From Ochrobactrum sp. CM-21-5 (lineage in GTDB: Bacteria > Pseudomonadota > Alphaproteobacteria > Rhizobiales > Rhizobiaceae): 64,000 nt of DNA. The stretch covers positions 186,001-250,000 of the forward strand of contig NZ_JACLZJ010000002.1 in the NCBI RefSeq assembly GCF_014253075.1, in the 5' to 3' direction. The number at the start of each line of letters is the position of its first letter. The first letter of the stretch is position 1. Positions 43,064 to 52,383 of this stretch are shown here, piece after piece. Both the position numbers and the translations under genes were made by a program. The notes below the pieces were generated by a model. That model ran no database searches. It was not told the origin of the DNA and saw nothing but the letters and a program-made list of their open reading frames with translations.

Positions 43064-44742
43064 AAGACCTTTCATCGCTACGTCCGATTATTCGTCTCTT
43101 TTTTCAGGCTAAGGGCCGGGCACTCCTCGCCGGTATCGTCACCGCTACGATCACCGTGCTTGCAGGAATCGCGCTGCTCGGGCTTTCGGGCTGGTTCATC
43201 ACTGCCACGGCAATAGCCGGTCTCAGTGTGGCGACGGCTATTGTTTTCGACGTTTTTGCCCCAGCAGCCGGTATTCGTCTGCTTGCCATTCTTCGCACCG
43301 GCGCGCGCTATCTGGAACGGCTTGTGACGCATGACGCAACGCTTGCCGTTCTCGCAGCCTTGCGGGAAAAGCTGTTCAGAAGCTGGGCGCGGCCAGCCGC
43401 AGCCCACGCCCTCATGAAACGTCCGGCGCGGCTTCTTTTCCGTCTGACCGCCGATATCGACGCGCTCGATTCGCTTTATCTGCGCGTGCTTGTCCCGATG
43501 GGGGCGGCCCTTGCAACTGCGATGATCGCCGGATTTGCGCTGGGTTTCATGCATCCGTTGTTCGGTTTTGTCATTGCAGCGGCGCTGCTCGGCGTCGGGG
43601 TGGGAATTCCGCTTGTCGCGGCGAGGCGTTCAGAAAATGCTATGCGACGGCGGGCAAAGGGCACAGAGGCGCTGCGGGCCCGCACGGTCGATCTCGTTGC
43701 CGGTCAGACCGAGCTGCTGATGGCTGGTCGTATGGACATGCAAAACAGTGCTCTGGTCCGTGCGGACGCCTATGTGGCTTCCGCCGATCGCATATTGAAC
43801 CGCATCGAAGTCATGACGGGTGCGGGATTTGGCGTCGCCCATGCGGCTTTGCTGGCCGGCGGCCTTGTCGGTGTCGGACTGCTTGTGCAGACGGGAAACA
43901 TCGGCGCGCCTGTGGCCGCACTTGGTGTCCTGATTATTCTAGGCTCAATGGAGCCGTTTGCAGCGCTGAGGCGCGGTGCAATGGAACTCGGACGCACCGT
44001 GCTGGCCGCTCGTCGGGTGGGACCGCAACTGGCCAAAACGGATCAGACATCCGCTTTGCCAATCCCGTCAGGGGGGAAAGCTGTCGTACTGGAGGGCGTT
44101 TCCGCTCGTCATGAAGGAGCTATGGCCTCTGCCTTGCACGCACTTTGCCTCTATATTGCCGACGGCGAGCGCGTTGCCATTGTCGGTACGAGCGGCGCGG
44201 GAAAATCAACCCTTTTCAATGTGCTGGCAGGCGAGATTGCCATTGAGAGCGGGCGCGTTGAAGCGCTGCCTGCCACGCTTCTGACCCAGCGTAGCGAACT
44301 CTTTCAGGACAGTCTTCGTGACAATCTTCTGCTCGCAAAGCCAGATGCCCTCGATAACGAACTCATGAGCGCCTTGCACGCTGCGGGCCTCGGCGAATTT
44401 GTGGAAAAACTACCTGCCGGTCTGGATACGGCGCTGGGCGAGGGCGGACTTGGCCTTTCGGGCGGACAGGCGCGACGGTTGGCGCTGGCCCGGCTTTTTC
44501 TCACCGATACGCCACTTTGGCTGCTCGATGAGCCGACCGAGGGACTTGACCACGCGACGGCGCAAGATGTGCTCTCGCGCCTGCGGGAAAGGGCTGCGGG
44601 CCGCACCCTGCTGGTTGCGACGCATATCAAGCGCGAAGCGCGAATTTGCGATCGAATCATTGTTTTAAATCAAGGCGCTCTACTTGACTCTATGAACAAA
44701 GGGGAGCCGCGTTACGACGCCACCCTTGAAAACTTGAGGTGA
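43060..44742 (+). CDS. cydC: Glutathione/cysteine ABC exporter subunit CydC
   Basis: A 560-residue half-transporter, partner of CydD. The membrane domain spans about 15-320. The ATPase domain has Walker A GTSGAGKST near residue 377, signature LSGGQARRLALARLF near 468 and Walker B LWLLDEPTEGLD near 487. The heterodimer exports reduced thiols needed to mature cytochrome bd. A 167-bp gap rich in stem-loops separates it from cydA. Confidence 0.92.
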   Translation: MKDLSSLRPIIRLFFQAKGRALLAGIVTATITVLAGIALLGLSGWFITATAIAGLSVATAIVFDVFAPAAGIRLLAILRTGARYLERLVTHDATLAVLAALREKLFRSWARPAAAHALMKRPARLLFRLTADIDALDSLYLRVLVPMGAALATAMIAGFALGFMHPLFGFVIAAALLGVGVGIPLVAARRSENAMRRRAKGTEALRARTVDLVAGQTELLMAGRMDMQNSALVRADAYVASADRILNRIEVMTGAGFGVAHAALLAGGLVGVGLLVQTGNIGAPVAALGVLIILGSMEPFAALRRGAMELGRTVLAARRVGPQLAKTDQTSALPIPSGGKAVVLEGVSARHEGAMASALHALCLYIADGERVAIVGTSGAGKSTLFNVLAGEIAIESGRVEALPATLLTQRSELFQDSLRDNLLLAKPDALDNELMSALHAAGLGEFVEKLPAGLDTALGEGGLGLSGGQARRLALARLFLTDTPLWLLDEPTEGLDHATAQDVLSRLRERAAGRTLLVATHIKREARICDRIIVLNQGALLDSMNKGEPRYDATLENLR

Positions 44743-44790
44743 AGCATTGAGCAAGGTTCCCAGAATCTGGAACCGGTTTTGGGAAACAGG

Positions 44791-44909
44791 CGTAAAAACA
44801 AAGAATTGGAGCTGGTTCTGGAGTTTTAATGCCAGCCAGCTCCAGAAGGGGGGCTGCGTCGAGGCGCAGCTCATAACACCAGGAGGGCCGGCTTACCGGC
44901 TATAAAAAG
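44791..44909 (+). promoter_or_regulatory. Stem-loop-rich leader between cydC and cydA
   Basis: GGAGCTGG (44806-44813) can pair with CCAGCTCC (44837-44844), GCTGCG with CGCAGC (about 44857-44874), and GCCGG (44887-44891) with CCGGC (44896-44900). The last hairpin lies between the AGGAGG at 44881-44886 and the cydA ATG at 44910. Folding would reduce the distance from 23 to about 9 nt. This may tune cydAB translation relative to cydDC. Confidence 0.5.
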
Positions 44910-46487
44910 ATGGAACTCGATATTGTCTCCCTGTCGCGATTGCAGTTTGCAATCACGGCACTTTATCACTTCCTCTTCGTGCCTCTGACTTTGGGTCTTT
45001 CCGTGCTGCTGGCCATCATGGAAACCGTTTACGTGATGACGGGACGGCTCATCTGGCGGCAGATGACGAAATTCTGGGGCACGCTGTTCGGCATCAATTT
45101 TGTTATGGGTGTCGCGACCGGGATTGTGATGGAATTTCAGTTCGGCATGAACTGGAGCTATTACAGCCATTATGTCGGCGATATTTTCGGAGCACCGCTG
45201 GCCATTGAGGGCTTGATGGCCTTTTTCCTTGAGGCAACCTTCGTCGGCCTCTTCTTTTTCGGCTGGGACCGTCTTTCAAAGGTCGGGCACCTGATCGCGA
45301 CCTATGCGGTCGCGGCAGGCTCGAACTTCTCGGCGCTCTGGATTCTGATCGCCAATGGCTGGATGCAGAATCCGGTTGGTTCGGGGTTCAATCCCGAAAC
45401 CATGCGCATGGAAATCACCGATTTCTTTGCGGTTCTGATGAACCCGGTGGCGCAGGCCAAATTCGTCCACACCGTATCGGCGGGTTATGTAACGGCCTCC
45501 ATCTTCGTACTTGGTGTTTCGGCCTGGTATCTTCTGAAAGGCCGTTCCGTCGAGCTTGCAAGACGCTCGCTGACGGTCGCTGCATCGTTTGGTCTTGCAG
45601 CTTCGCTGTCCGTCGTCGTGCTGGGTGATGAAAGCGGCTATCTGGCCAACGAACACCAGAAGATGAAGATAGCGGCAATCGAAGCGATGTGGGAAACGGA
45701 ACCCGCTCCGGCATCGTTTACGGTCTTCGGCTTCCCAGACCAGCAAGCGCGTGAAACGCATTTTGCCGTACGTATTCCGTGGGTCATGGGACTGATCGGA
45801 ACGCGCTCACTCACCACGCCGATCCAGGGCATCAACGAACTGGTGCAAAGCGCGGAGGAGCATATCCGCGACGGTATCATCGCTTATGATGCCTTGCAGA
45901 AGATCCGTGCCGCAGGCGGCACGAATGCCGCTCCACAGGACGTGAAGGATACATTCGCGGATAACAGCCAGTGGCTTGGTTATGCGCTTCTCCTGAAGCG
46001 TTATGTGGATGATCCGCGTACGGCAACGGACGCACAGATCGCACAGGCGGCAAACGATACCGTTCCCGGCGTCCTGCCGCTTTTCTGGGCGTTTCGTATT
46101 ATGGTCGGTATCGGCTTCTTCCTGATCCTGCTGACGGGTACGTTCTTCGTCCTGTCCGCGCGCCGGGCCCTGGACCGCTATCCGTTCCTGCTGAAGGTCG
46201 CGGTTTTTGCGATTCCACTCCCGTGGATCGCCGCAGAAATGGGCTGGATCGTCGCTGAATTCGGTCGCCAGCCGTGGAGCATCGAAGGCATTCTGCCCAC
46301 GGCAGTTGCCGTCTCCAACCTTGGCGCGTCAACGGTTCTGCTGACCATTGTGGGCTTCGTGGCAATCTACACGGTCCTTTTCATCATCGAAATGGGCTTG
46401 ATGCTGCGCGCCATCAACGCCGGACCTGAGCCCGACAGCAAACCCGAAGCGCTGCTCGCCCCTGCCAGCATCGCACCTGCGGAGTAA
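44910..46487 (+). CDS. cydA: Cytochrome bd ubiquinol oxidase subunit I
   Basis: A 525-residue nine-span membrane protein carrying haems b558, b595 and d. The N-terminal haem-ligand histidine is His20 in ITALYHFLFVPLTLGLS (His19 in E. coli). The proton-channel glutamates lie in LAIEGLMAFFLEATFVGLF near residue 100, and the b558 histidine in KFVHTVSAGYV near 187. The length and the extended loop after residue 250 (FGFPDQQARETHFAVRIPWVMG) correspond to the long Q-loop, E. coli-like class. It oxidises quinol at very low oxygen. Confidence 0.95.
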   Translation: MELDIVSLSRLQFAITALYHFLFVPLTLGLSVLLAIMETVYVMTGRLIWRQMTKFWGTLFGINFVMGVATGIVMEFQFGMNWSYYSHYVGDIFGAPLAIEGLMAFFLEATFVGLFFFGWDRLSKVGHLIATYAVAAGSNFSALWILIANGWMQNPVGSGFNPETMRMEITDFFAVLMNPVAQAKFVHTVSAGYVTASIFVLGVSAWYLLKGRSVELARRSLTVAASFGLAASLSVVVLGDESGYLANEHQKMKIAAIEAMWETEPAPASFTVFGFPDQQARETHFAVRIPWVMGLIGTRSLTTPIQGINELVQSAEEHIRDGIIAYDALQKIRAAGGTNAAPQDVKDTFADNSQWLGYALLLKRYVDDPRTATDAQIAQAANDTVPGVLPLFWAFRIMVGIGFFLILLTGTFFVLSARRALDRYPFLLKVAVFAIPLPWIAAEMGWIVAEFGRQPWSIEGILPTAVAVSNLGASTVLLTIVGFVAIYTVLFIIEMGLMLRAINAGPEPDSKPEALLAPASIAPAE

Positions 46488-46492
46488 GGATC

Positions 46493-47647
46493 ATGATTCT
46501 CAGCGAATTGTTGGACTATGAAACCCTGCGCATCATCTGGTGGGTGTTACTCGGTGTGCTGCTCATCGGTTTTGCAGCCATGGACGGTTTCGATCTCGGT
46601 GTCGGCATCCTGCTGCCATTCATCGGCAAAACCGATGTAGAGCGTCGTGTCGTCATCAACACCATCGGCCCGGTCTGGGAAGGTAATCAGGTCTGGCTGA
46701 TTCTCGGCGGCGGCGCGATTTTCGCCGCCTGGCCACCGCTTTATGCGGTGTCGTTCTCGGGCTTTTATCTGGCGATGTTCGCCATTCTCTTTGCCCTCAT
46801 CTTGCGTCCGGTCGGTTTCAAATTCCGCTCCAAGCGCGAGGGGCAAGGATGGCGCAACGGCTGGGACTGGGCGCTGTTCATCGGCGGCTTCGTACCGGCG
46901 CTGATCTTCGGCGTTGCGGTGGGCAATGTACTTCAGGGGATTCCGTTCCGTCTCAATGACGACCTCCAGATTTTTTATGACGGTTCGTTCTTCGGCCTGC
47001 TCAACCCGTTTGCGCTACTTTGCGGCATCCTCTCCGTCACCATGCTGACAATGCACGGCGCGGCCTGGCTGACGCTCAAGGCGACCGGCGAAGTGCAGGC
47101 GCGGGCACGGACCTATGGCAGCGTAGCAGCGCTTGCAACCGTAGCGCTCTATGTTCTCGCGGGTGTCATCAGCTGGCTTTGGATCTCCGGATACCGGGTT
47201 ACCAGCGCCATTGTCACGGACGGCCCGTCCAATCCACTCCGCAAGACCGTTGAACTCGACCACGGTGCATGGTTTGCCAACTATGCGAATTACCCAATCT
47301 TGCTGATCGCACCCGCGCTCGGCATTCTGGGGGCGCTCGCGGTTTTCATAACGCTGCGAAGCGGACGTGAAATCGCACCGCTTCTATTGGGAAAACTGTC
47401 GATCTTCGGGATCATTTCGTCGGTCGGCGTGTCGATGTTCCCGTTCATCCTGCCGTCATCGGTCGATCCACGATCAAGCCTGACAGTGTGGGATTCATCA
47501 TCAAGCCATATGACGCTGTTCATCATGCTTGTAGTGACGCTCATCTTCCTCCCGCTCATCGTCGCTTATACCGCTTGGGTCTATAAGGTCCTGTGGGGCA
47601 AGGTTGACCAGAGCATGGTCGAAGACGAGAGTAACCAAGCCTACTGA
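46493..47647 (+). CDS. cydB: Cytochrome bd ubiquinol oxidase subunit II
   Basis: A 384-residue membrane protein with about nine spans. The N-terminal LIGFAAMDGFDLGVGILLPFIG and GPVWEGNQVWLILGGGAIFAAWP stretches are the family hallmark. It begins 5 bp after cydA and pairs with CydA in the oxidase. Confidence 0.95.
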   Translation: MILSELLDYETLRIIWWVLLGVLLIGFAAMDGFDLGVGILLPFIGKTDVERRVVINTIGPVWEGNQVWLILGGGAIFAAWPPLYAVSFSGFYLAMFAILFALILRPVGFKFRSKREGQGWRNGWDWALFIGGFVPALIFGVAVGNVLQGIPFRLNDDLQIFYDGSFFGLLNPFALLCGILSVTMLTMHGAAWLTLKATGEVQARARTYGSVAALATVALYVLAGVISWLWISGYRVTSAIVTDGPSNPLRKTVELDHGAWFANYANYPILLIAPALGILGALAVFITLRSGREIAPLLLGKLSIFGIISSVGVSMFPFILPSSVDPRSSLTVWDSSSSHMTLFIMLVVTLIFLPLIVAYTAWVYKVLWGKVDQSMVEDESNQAY

Positions 47648-47669
47648 CTGGTCAAGAAAGGAACGCACA

Positions 47670-47825
47670 ATGTGGTATTTTTCCTGGCTGCTGGGCCTGC
47701 CGCTCGCCGCCGCTTTCGCCGTTCTCAATGCCATGTGGTACGAGCTGATGGACGACCGGGCACGCAAACGTCTTGCCGCCGATCCCACAGCGGAACTGGC
47801 CCGCGAAGGCGCGAAACATCACTGA
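47670..47825 (+). CDS. cydX: Cytochrome bd accessory subunit CydX
   Basis: A 51-residue protein with one N-terminal membrane span. It opens MWYFSWLLGLPLAAAFAVLNAMWYE, the conserved CydX pattern with the aromatic start and a Trp-Tyr-Glu end to the span, and has a charged cytosolic tail. AAAGGAACG lies upstream. CydX stabilises the haem site of the CydAB oxidase. It is 22 bp after cydB and is the last gene before a terminator. Confidence 0.92.
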   Translation: MWYFSWLLGLPLAAAFAVLNAMWYELMDDRARKRLAADPTAELAREGAKHH

Positions 47826-47836
47826 CTTATGCTCAG

Positions 47837-47862
47837 AAACGGCCCGGAGACGGGCCGTTTTC
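47837..47862. terminator. Bidirectional terminator after cydX
   Basis: AAACGGCCCG (47837-47846) pairs perfectly with CGGGCCGTTT (47851-47860) around GAGA. T-runs on both strands serve convergent cydX and the GntR gene, whose stop codon touches the structure. Confidence 0.85.
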
Positions 47863-48634
47863 ATGGAAGAGGGATCGTCAGTTCCGCGACGAAGTCATAG
47901 GCGTCGCCGCGATAGAGCGATTTGGTAAATTCCACCACCCGACCGGAAGCAAGGTAGGAAATGCGTTCAATGGAAAGGCCCGCATCACCTTCCTTGACGC
48001 CAAGAATGCGCGCATCCGGATTCTTGATATTGCAGGCGGCAATGCGCTGTACGGCGCGGGTCGGTCGAAAGCCGGTGCGTCCAAGTTCCGCATAAAGAGA
48101 ACCCGTGAGAGCATCGGGATCGGGCAGGATTTCGCTTGAAATGCTTGCCCGCTCTATGGCGAGCGGCGTTTCATCTGCCATGCGCAGACGTCCAAGGCGA
48201 GCCACACGCGTTTCGGACGACACGCCAAGCTTCATCATTTCCTCAGGTGACGGATAATAAAGCCCGCGTTCCAGCCATTTCGATTGCGTCGTGATACCGC
48301 GCCGCGCCATATCCTCGGTAAAGGATGTCAGCATGGAAAGCGATTGCTGCACGCGCTCGCTCGGGCGCACGACAAAGGTGCCGGAACCATGGCGGCGAAC
48401 CAGAAGTCCGGCCTTGACCAGATCGTCAACTGCCTTGCGCACCGTCACGCGACTGATATTGGCGTATTCGGCAATGTCGCGTTCAGGCGGCAGCGCCTCG
48501 CCATCCATCAGCTGCCCCGCGCGAATTGCGGCTTCAAGCGACTGGCGCAGCTGGACATAGAGCGGCCCGGCGCCGGACGACGGCGCAGAACCTTGCAGAT
48601 TTATGGGCAGAAAGGCGCTGAAATTGCTGGTCAT
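47861..48634 (-). CDS. GntR/HutC family regulator with UTRA domain
   Basis: A 257-residue protein with an N-terminal winged helix (about 20-90; LPPERDIAEYANISRVTVRKAVDDLVKAGLLVRRHGSGTFV) and a C-terminal UTRA ligand-binding domain (about 105-250). The start at 48634 overlaps the stop of the sugar-kinase gene by 4 bp (ATGA), so it is the second gene of a two-gene unit. HutC-type regulators with UTRA domains often bind sugar phosphates; N-acetylglucosamine 6-phosphate is plausible because of the kinase partner. Confidence 0.87.
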   Translation of the reverse strand: MTSNFSAFLPINLQGSAPSSGAGPLYVQLRQSLEAAIRAGQLMDGEALPPERDIAEYANISRVTVRKAVDDLVKAGLLVRRHGSGTFVVRPSERVQQSLSMLTSFTEDMARRGITTQSKWLERGLYYPSPEEMMKLGVSSETRVARLGRLRMADETPLAIERASISSEILPDPDALTGSLYAELGRTGFRPTRAVQRIAACNIKNPDARILGVKEGDAGLSIERISYLASGRVVEFTKSLYRGDAYDFVAELTIPLP

Positions 48635-49506
48635 TCGCGCATCTTTCCATATCGCTTCAGGGAGAGTTGCAAGGCGCCAGTCAACGCGTCGGCGGCTGGC
48701 TCCACGATGAGTTTCTGTTGATGGGCAGGCAGCCATTCCACATAAAGCGGCGCCATGCCGCCCAGTAGGCTCACACGCTCCGCGCCCTGGGCGATCAGTA
48801 CGTCGAGCGTTTCACTGACGTAACCGGCGGAACGCTGCAGCAGCATGCGTGCGGTTTCATCGCCCTGGCAGGCATACTGGAAAACGCGCGGGGCATATTT
48901 GCCGAAGTCGCCAGGATTTGCCGTCCAGGCGAACTCCACCAGATTATCGGGCTTGTTGCCGAATTCTTCGAGAACAGCGGTCGTGAGAGGGCTGCGAGGA
49001 TGAATGCCGTCATGCGCCAGCAGGCATTCCTGAAGCAAGCTCTGGCCCAGCCGCGCACCGCTACCAAGATCGCTGAGCGGAAAGCCCCAGCCGCCGACGG
49101 AATGAATCCTGTCATCCTTACGCACGATATAGGCCGTACCTGTGCCGAGAATGGCGACGATACCATCCTGGTCGCCAAGCGCGCCCTGGAGGGCGATCAA
49201 CCCGTCAAACTCCACATTGGCATGCGCGAAGGGCAGTCCGTTTTCAATGGGAATGCCTGCGCCTTCGACATTCCCGCCAGCAAGCCCCAGCACGGCATGA
49301 CTGGTGGCATAATGACTATTGTCCAGCCCCGCATCGGAAAAAGCATTGTCGATAGCCGCGCGCACATTGACGAGCGAAGTCTGCGGATCGGTAACGATAT
49401 TGGCCGACCCGCTGCGTCCGTGACCCAGAATCGTACCGTCAATATTCGACACCACCGCGCGGCACCCGGTGCCGCCGCCGTCAACGCCAATGAAAAATTC
49501 CGCCAT
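48631..49506 (-). CDS. BadF/BadG-type kinase, probably N-acetylglucosamine kinase
   Basis: A 291-residue ASKHA-fold kinase. Residues 4-13 (FIGVDGGGTG) form the phosphate-1 loop, VLGLAGGN the family's second loop, and AILGTGTAYIVRKDDRIHSVGGWGFPLSDLGSGARLG is typical of the eukaryote-like GlcNAc kinase group. The start (complement of 49504-49506) follows GGAGG. With the GntR gene and divergent sugar transporter it suggests phosphorylation of an imported amino sugar. Related members act on other substrates, so the sugar is not certain. Confidence 0.82.
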   Translation of the reverse strand: MAEFFIGVDGGGTGCRAVVSNIDGTILGHGRSGSANIVTDPQTSLVNVRAAIDNAFSDAGLDNSHYATSHAVLGLAGGNVEGAGIPIENGLPFAHANVEFDGLIALQGALGDQDGIVAILGTGTAYIVRKDDRIHSVGGWGFPLSDLGSGARLGQSLLQECLLAHDGIHPRSPLTTAVLEEFGNKPDNLVEFAWTANPGDFGKYAPRVFQYACQGDETARMLLQRSAGYVSETLDVLIAQGAERVSLLGGMAPLYVEWLPAHQQKLIVEPAADALTGALQLSLKRYGKMRE

Positions 49507-49959
49507 GAAGATACCTCCGATTGGAAGATACCAAAAAAATACCATTAACCAAGTGGATTTATGAGGTCGCAATAAAAATGATTAATTCATTGAAAAAAAT
49601 TGGAAAAGTAAGCCGCTTTCACTTTTTATGGTCGAAAATCGTAAACTTCACTGGACAATTGGTACGTTTTTGGCATTAAATTCAACAGAAGGGGAGCGCA
49701 ATACCGCTGAGGGCGAGGATTGCGCGGAGATGGGATGGATGGAAATCCGGCGGGGGCCGCCACCTTTCCCGTACCGCGGCAGGTAATCGCCTACTGCATA
49801 ATTCCATGGGCCGGTTTCGGTGCAGGAGGGAAGCATGCAGTAAAATCAGATGTCTACAGTGTCTAGCGCATGTCATGCTTGATGTGCGGCACTGTGGGGA
49901 CGGTCTGGCGTGTTTCGCCTCTTTTGCGCATCCGCGCTTGAAAAAACGGGAGAAGGTCA
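49507..49959. other. 453-bp divergent control region between sugar kinase and sugar transporter
   Basis: No convincing gene. It holds two similar elements in opposite orientation: minus-strand ATGGTATTTTTTTGGTAT (near 49529-49546) and plus-strand TTGGTACGTTTTTGGCAT (near 49659-49676). The plus copy overlaps a possible promoter (TGGACA at 49652-49657, TTAAAT 18 bp on). The likely user is the GntR regulator. Confidence 0.45.
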
Positions 49960-51219
49960 ATGGTTCGTAATACGCTGAAACTCATGCTGCTGGGTTCCAC
50001 GCTTCTGGCGTCGGGCACGGCTGCGCTTGCCGAAGACGTCACGCTGACGGTGGAAAGCTGGCGCAATGACGACCTGCAAATCTGGCAGGAGAAAATCATT
50101 CCGGCTTTCGAAGCTAAGCATCCGGGAATCAAGATCAATTTTGCCCCGAGCGCGCCGACCGAATTCAATGCGGCACTCAACGCCAAGCTCGACGCGGGAT
50201 CGGGCGGCGATCTTATCTCCTGCCGTCCGTTCGACACCTCGCTTGAGCTGTTCAACAAGGGCAAGTTCGCCGATCTCACCGACCTTGAAGGCATGAAGAA
50301 CTTCTCCGATGTCGCCAAGTCCGCCTGGACCACCGATGACGGTTCCAAGACCTTCTGCGTGCCGATGGCTTCGGTTATTCACGGCTTCATCTATAACAAG
50401 GACGCGTTCGACCAGCTTGGCCTGAAGGTTCCGACCACTGAAGCCGAGTTCTTCGATGTCCTTGGCAAGATCAAGGAAGACGGCAACTACATTCCGATGG
50501 CCATGGGCACGAAGGATATGTGGGAAGCTGCAACCATGGGCTATCAGAATATCGGCCCGACCTACTGGAAGGGCGAGGAAGGCCGCAAGGCGCTGATCGC
50601 CGGCAAGGAAAAGCTGACCGATCCGCAGTGGGTTGAGCCGTTTGCCGTGCTTGCCAAGTGGAAGGATTACCTGGGCGACGGCTTCGAAGCCCAGACCTAT
50701 CCAGACAGCCAGAACCTGTTCACTCTGGGCCGTGCCGCCATCTTCCCGGCGGGTTCGTGGGAAATCGGCCTGTTCAACACGCAGGCGCAGTTCAAGATGG
50801 GTGCGTTCCCGCCGCCGGTCAAAAACGCCGGTGACACCTGCTACATTTCCGACCACAACGATATCGGCCTCGGTCTCAATGCGGCCAGCAAGAACGCCGA
50901 ACAGGCCAAGGCGTTCCTGAACTGGGTTGCCTCGCCGGAATTCGCGGAAATCTACGCCAACGCGCTTCCAGGCTTCTTCAGCCTGAACTCGACCGCCGTG
51001 AAGATGAGCGATCCTTTGGCACAGGAATTCGTATCCTGGCGCGAGAAGTGCAAGCCAACCATCCGCTCGACCTACCAGATACTGTCTCGCGGCACGCCGA
51101 ACCTGGAAAACGAAACCTGGGTTGAATCGGCCAATGTCATCAACGGCACCGATACGCCGGAAGTGGCCGCCAAGAAGCTGCAGGACGGTCTCGACAGCTG
51201 GTACAAGCCTGCAAAGTAA
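49960..51219 (+). CDS. Sugar ABC transporter periplasmic binding protein (family 1)
   Basis: A 419-residue extracellular solute-binding protein of the UgpB/MalE class. The signal peptide ends at ALA near residue 24. The mature protein has VTLTVESWRNDDLQIWQEKIIPAFEAKHPGIKI and the C-terminal LQDGLDSWYKPAK. GAGAAGG precedes the start. It begins a five-gene transport and oxidation unit. The ligand is probably a mono- or disaccharide, perhaps an amino sugar in view of the divergent kinase. Confidence 0.87.
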   Translation: MVRNTLKLMLLGSTLLASGTAALAEDVTLTVESWRNDDLQIWQEKIIPAFEAKHPGIKINFAPSAPTEFNAALNAKLDAGSGGDLISCRPFDTSLELFNKGKFADLTDLEGMKNFSDVAKSAWTTDDGSKTFCVPMASVIHGFIYNKDAFDQLGLKVPTTEAEFFDVLGKIKEDGNYIPMAMGTKDMWEAATMGYQNIGPTYWKGEEGRKALIAGKEKLTDPQWVEPFAVLAKWKDYLGDGFEAQTYPDSQNLFTLGRAAIFPAGSWEIGLFNTQAQFKMGAFPPPVKNAGDTCYISDHNDIGLGLNAASKNAEQAKAFLNWVASPEFAEIYANALPGFFSLNSTAVKMSDPLAQEFVSWREKCKPTIRSTYQILSRGTPNLENETWVESANVINGTDTPEVAAKKLQDGLDSWYKPAK

Positions 51220-51425
51220 ATCGGCAGGCGCTATGGGCGGCGATTGCGGGGGCACGCCGCCCATATGTTTATCCCGACGGATGGCGCTGCCTTCCCTTTG
51301 CGTAGCGCGCAATCCGTGTCAGGTTACACACGCAGCATTCAAGTTTTTCCGGGGTAAGCGTGGTAGCGTCGTGTTATCCGCTGCTGCATTCCGGCAAAAG
51401 CCAGACCAAAAGAGCGAAATCATTG

Positions 51426-52370
51426 ATGAGCCAGACCGCCGACATGCCCGGTATCGTGCGAAAGCGCCCGAAGCGATGGCATATACTTGTGTTTCTTCTG
51501 CCTTGCGTCCTGATCTATACCGCGGTGATGGTGCTGCCTCTGATCGAGACCTTGCGTCAGGCGTTCTATAATGTCGTCGATGGCCAGCGCGTCTTTGTCG
51601 GCCTTGCAAATTTCAGCGCGCTTTTCGGCGATCCGAACTGGTCGCGCGATTTCTGGAATGCGTTGAAAAACAACGTTATATTCTTTCTTATTCACATGCT
51701 GGTGCAAAACCCGATCGGCATTCTTCTGGCGGCCATGCTATCGCTGCCGAAATTGCGGTTCGCAGCCTTCTATCGCACCGCGATCTTCCTTCCGACGCTG
51801 CTTTCCTTCGTCATCGTCGGTTTCATCTGGAAGCTCATCCTCTCGCCGATCTGGGGTGTCGCACCGTGGATGCTCGACCTTGTCGGCATGAAGTGGGCGT
51901 TCGGCCCATGGCTGGGCAAGGCCGATACGGCGCTCGTGACCGTATCCCTCGTGTCTGTCTGGCAGTTTATCGGCATTCCGATGATGCTGATCTACGCCGC
52001 GCTGCTCAACATTCCCGACGAGATCATCGAAGCAGCCGAATGTGATGGCGTGACAGGCTGGAGCCAGTTCTTCAAGATCAAGCTGCCGCTGATCCTGCCG
52101 TCCATCGGCCTGATTTCGGTGATGACCTTTGTCGCCAACTTCAATGCGTTCGACCTTGTCTATTCGATGCAGGGGGCGCTCGCCGGACCAGACAAGGCGA
52201 CCGACATTCTCGGTACTTTCCTTTATCGAACTTTCTTCGGCTTCCAGCTTCAGCTAGGGAACCAGTCGATGGGCGCGACCATCGCCGCAGTGATGTTCCT
52301 CATCATTCTTGCGGGTGTGTCGCTTTATCTGTTCGGCATCCAACGGCGCATACGGCGCTACCAGTTCTGA
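51426..52370 (+). CDS. Sugar ABC transporter permease (UgpA/MalF type)
   Basis: A 314-residue permease with six membrane segments. The docking loop IIEAAECDGVTGWSQFFKIKLPLILPSI is near residue 200. The ATG at 51426 begins the homology; the ribosome site is weak. It follows the binding protein gene by about 200 bp, a gap in which no terminator was seen. Confidence 0.87.
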   Translation: MSQTADMPGIVRKRPKRWHILVFLLPCVLIYTAVMVLPLIETLRQAFYNVVDGQRVFVGLANFSALFGDPNWSRDFWNALKNNVIFFLIHMLVQNPIGILLAAMLSLPKLRFAAFYRTAIFLPTLLSFVIVGFIWKLILSPIWGVAPWMLDLVGMKWAFGPWLGKADTALVTVSLVSVWQFIGIPMMLIYAALLNIPDEIIEAAECDGVTGWSQFFKIKLPLILPSIGLISVMTFVANFNAFDLVYSMQGALAGPDKATDILGTFLYRTFFGFQLQLGNQSMGATIAAVMFLIILAGVSLYLFGIQRRIRRYQF

Positions 52371-52383
52371 GCGAGGCCATCAA

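Noticed and set aside
49957-51312. Long minus-strand frame of 451 codons
   Set aside because: Antisense to the clear sugar-binding protein gene, with no recognisable domain or ribosome site.
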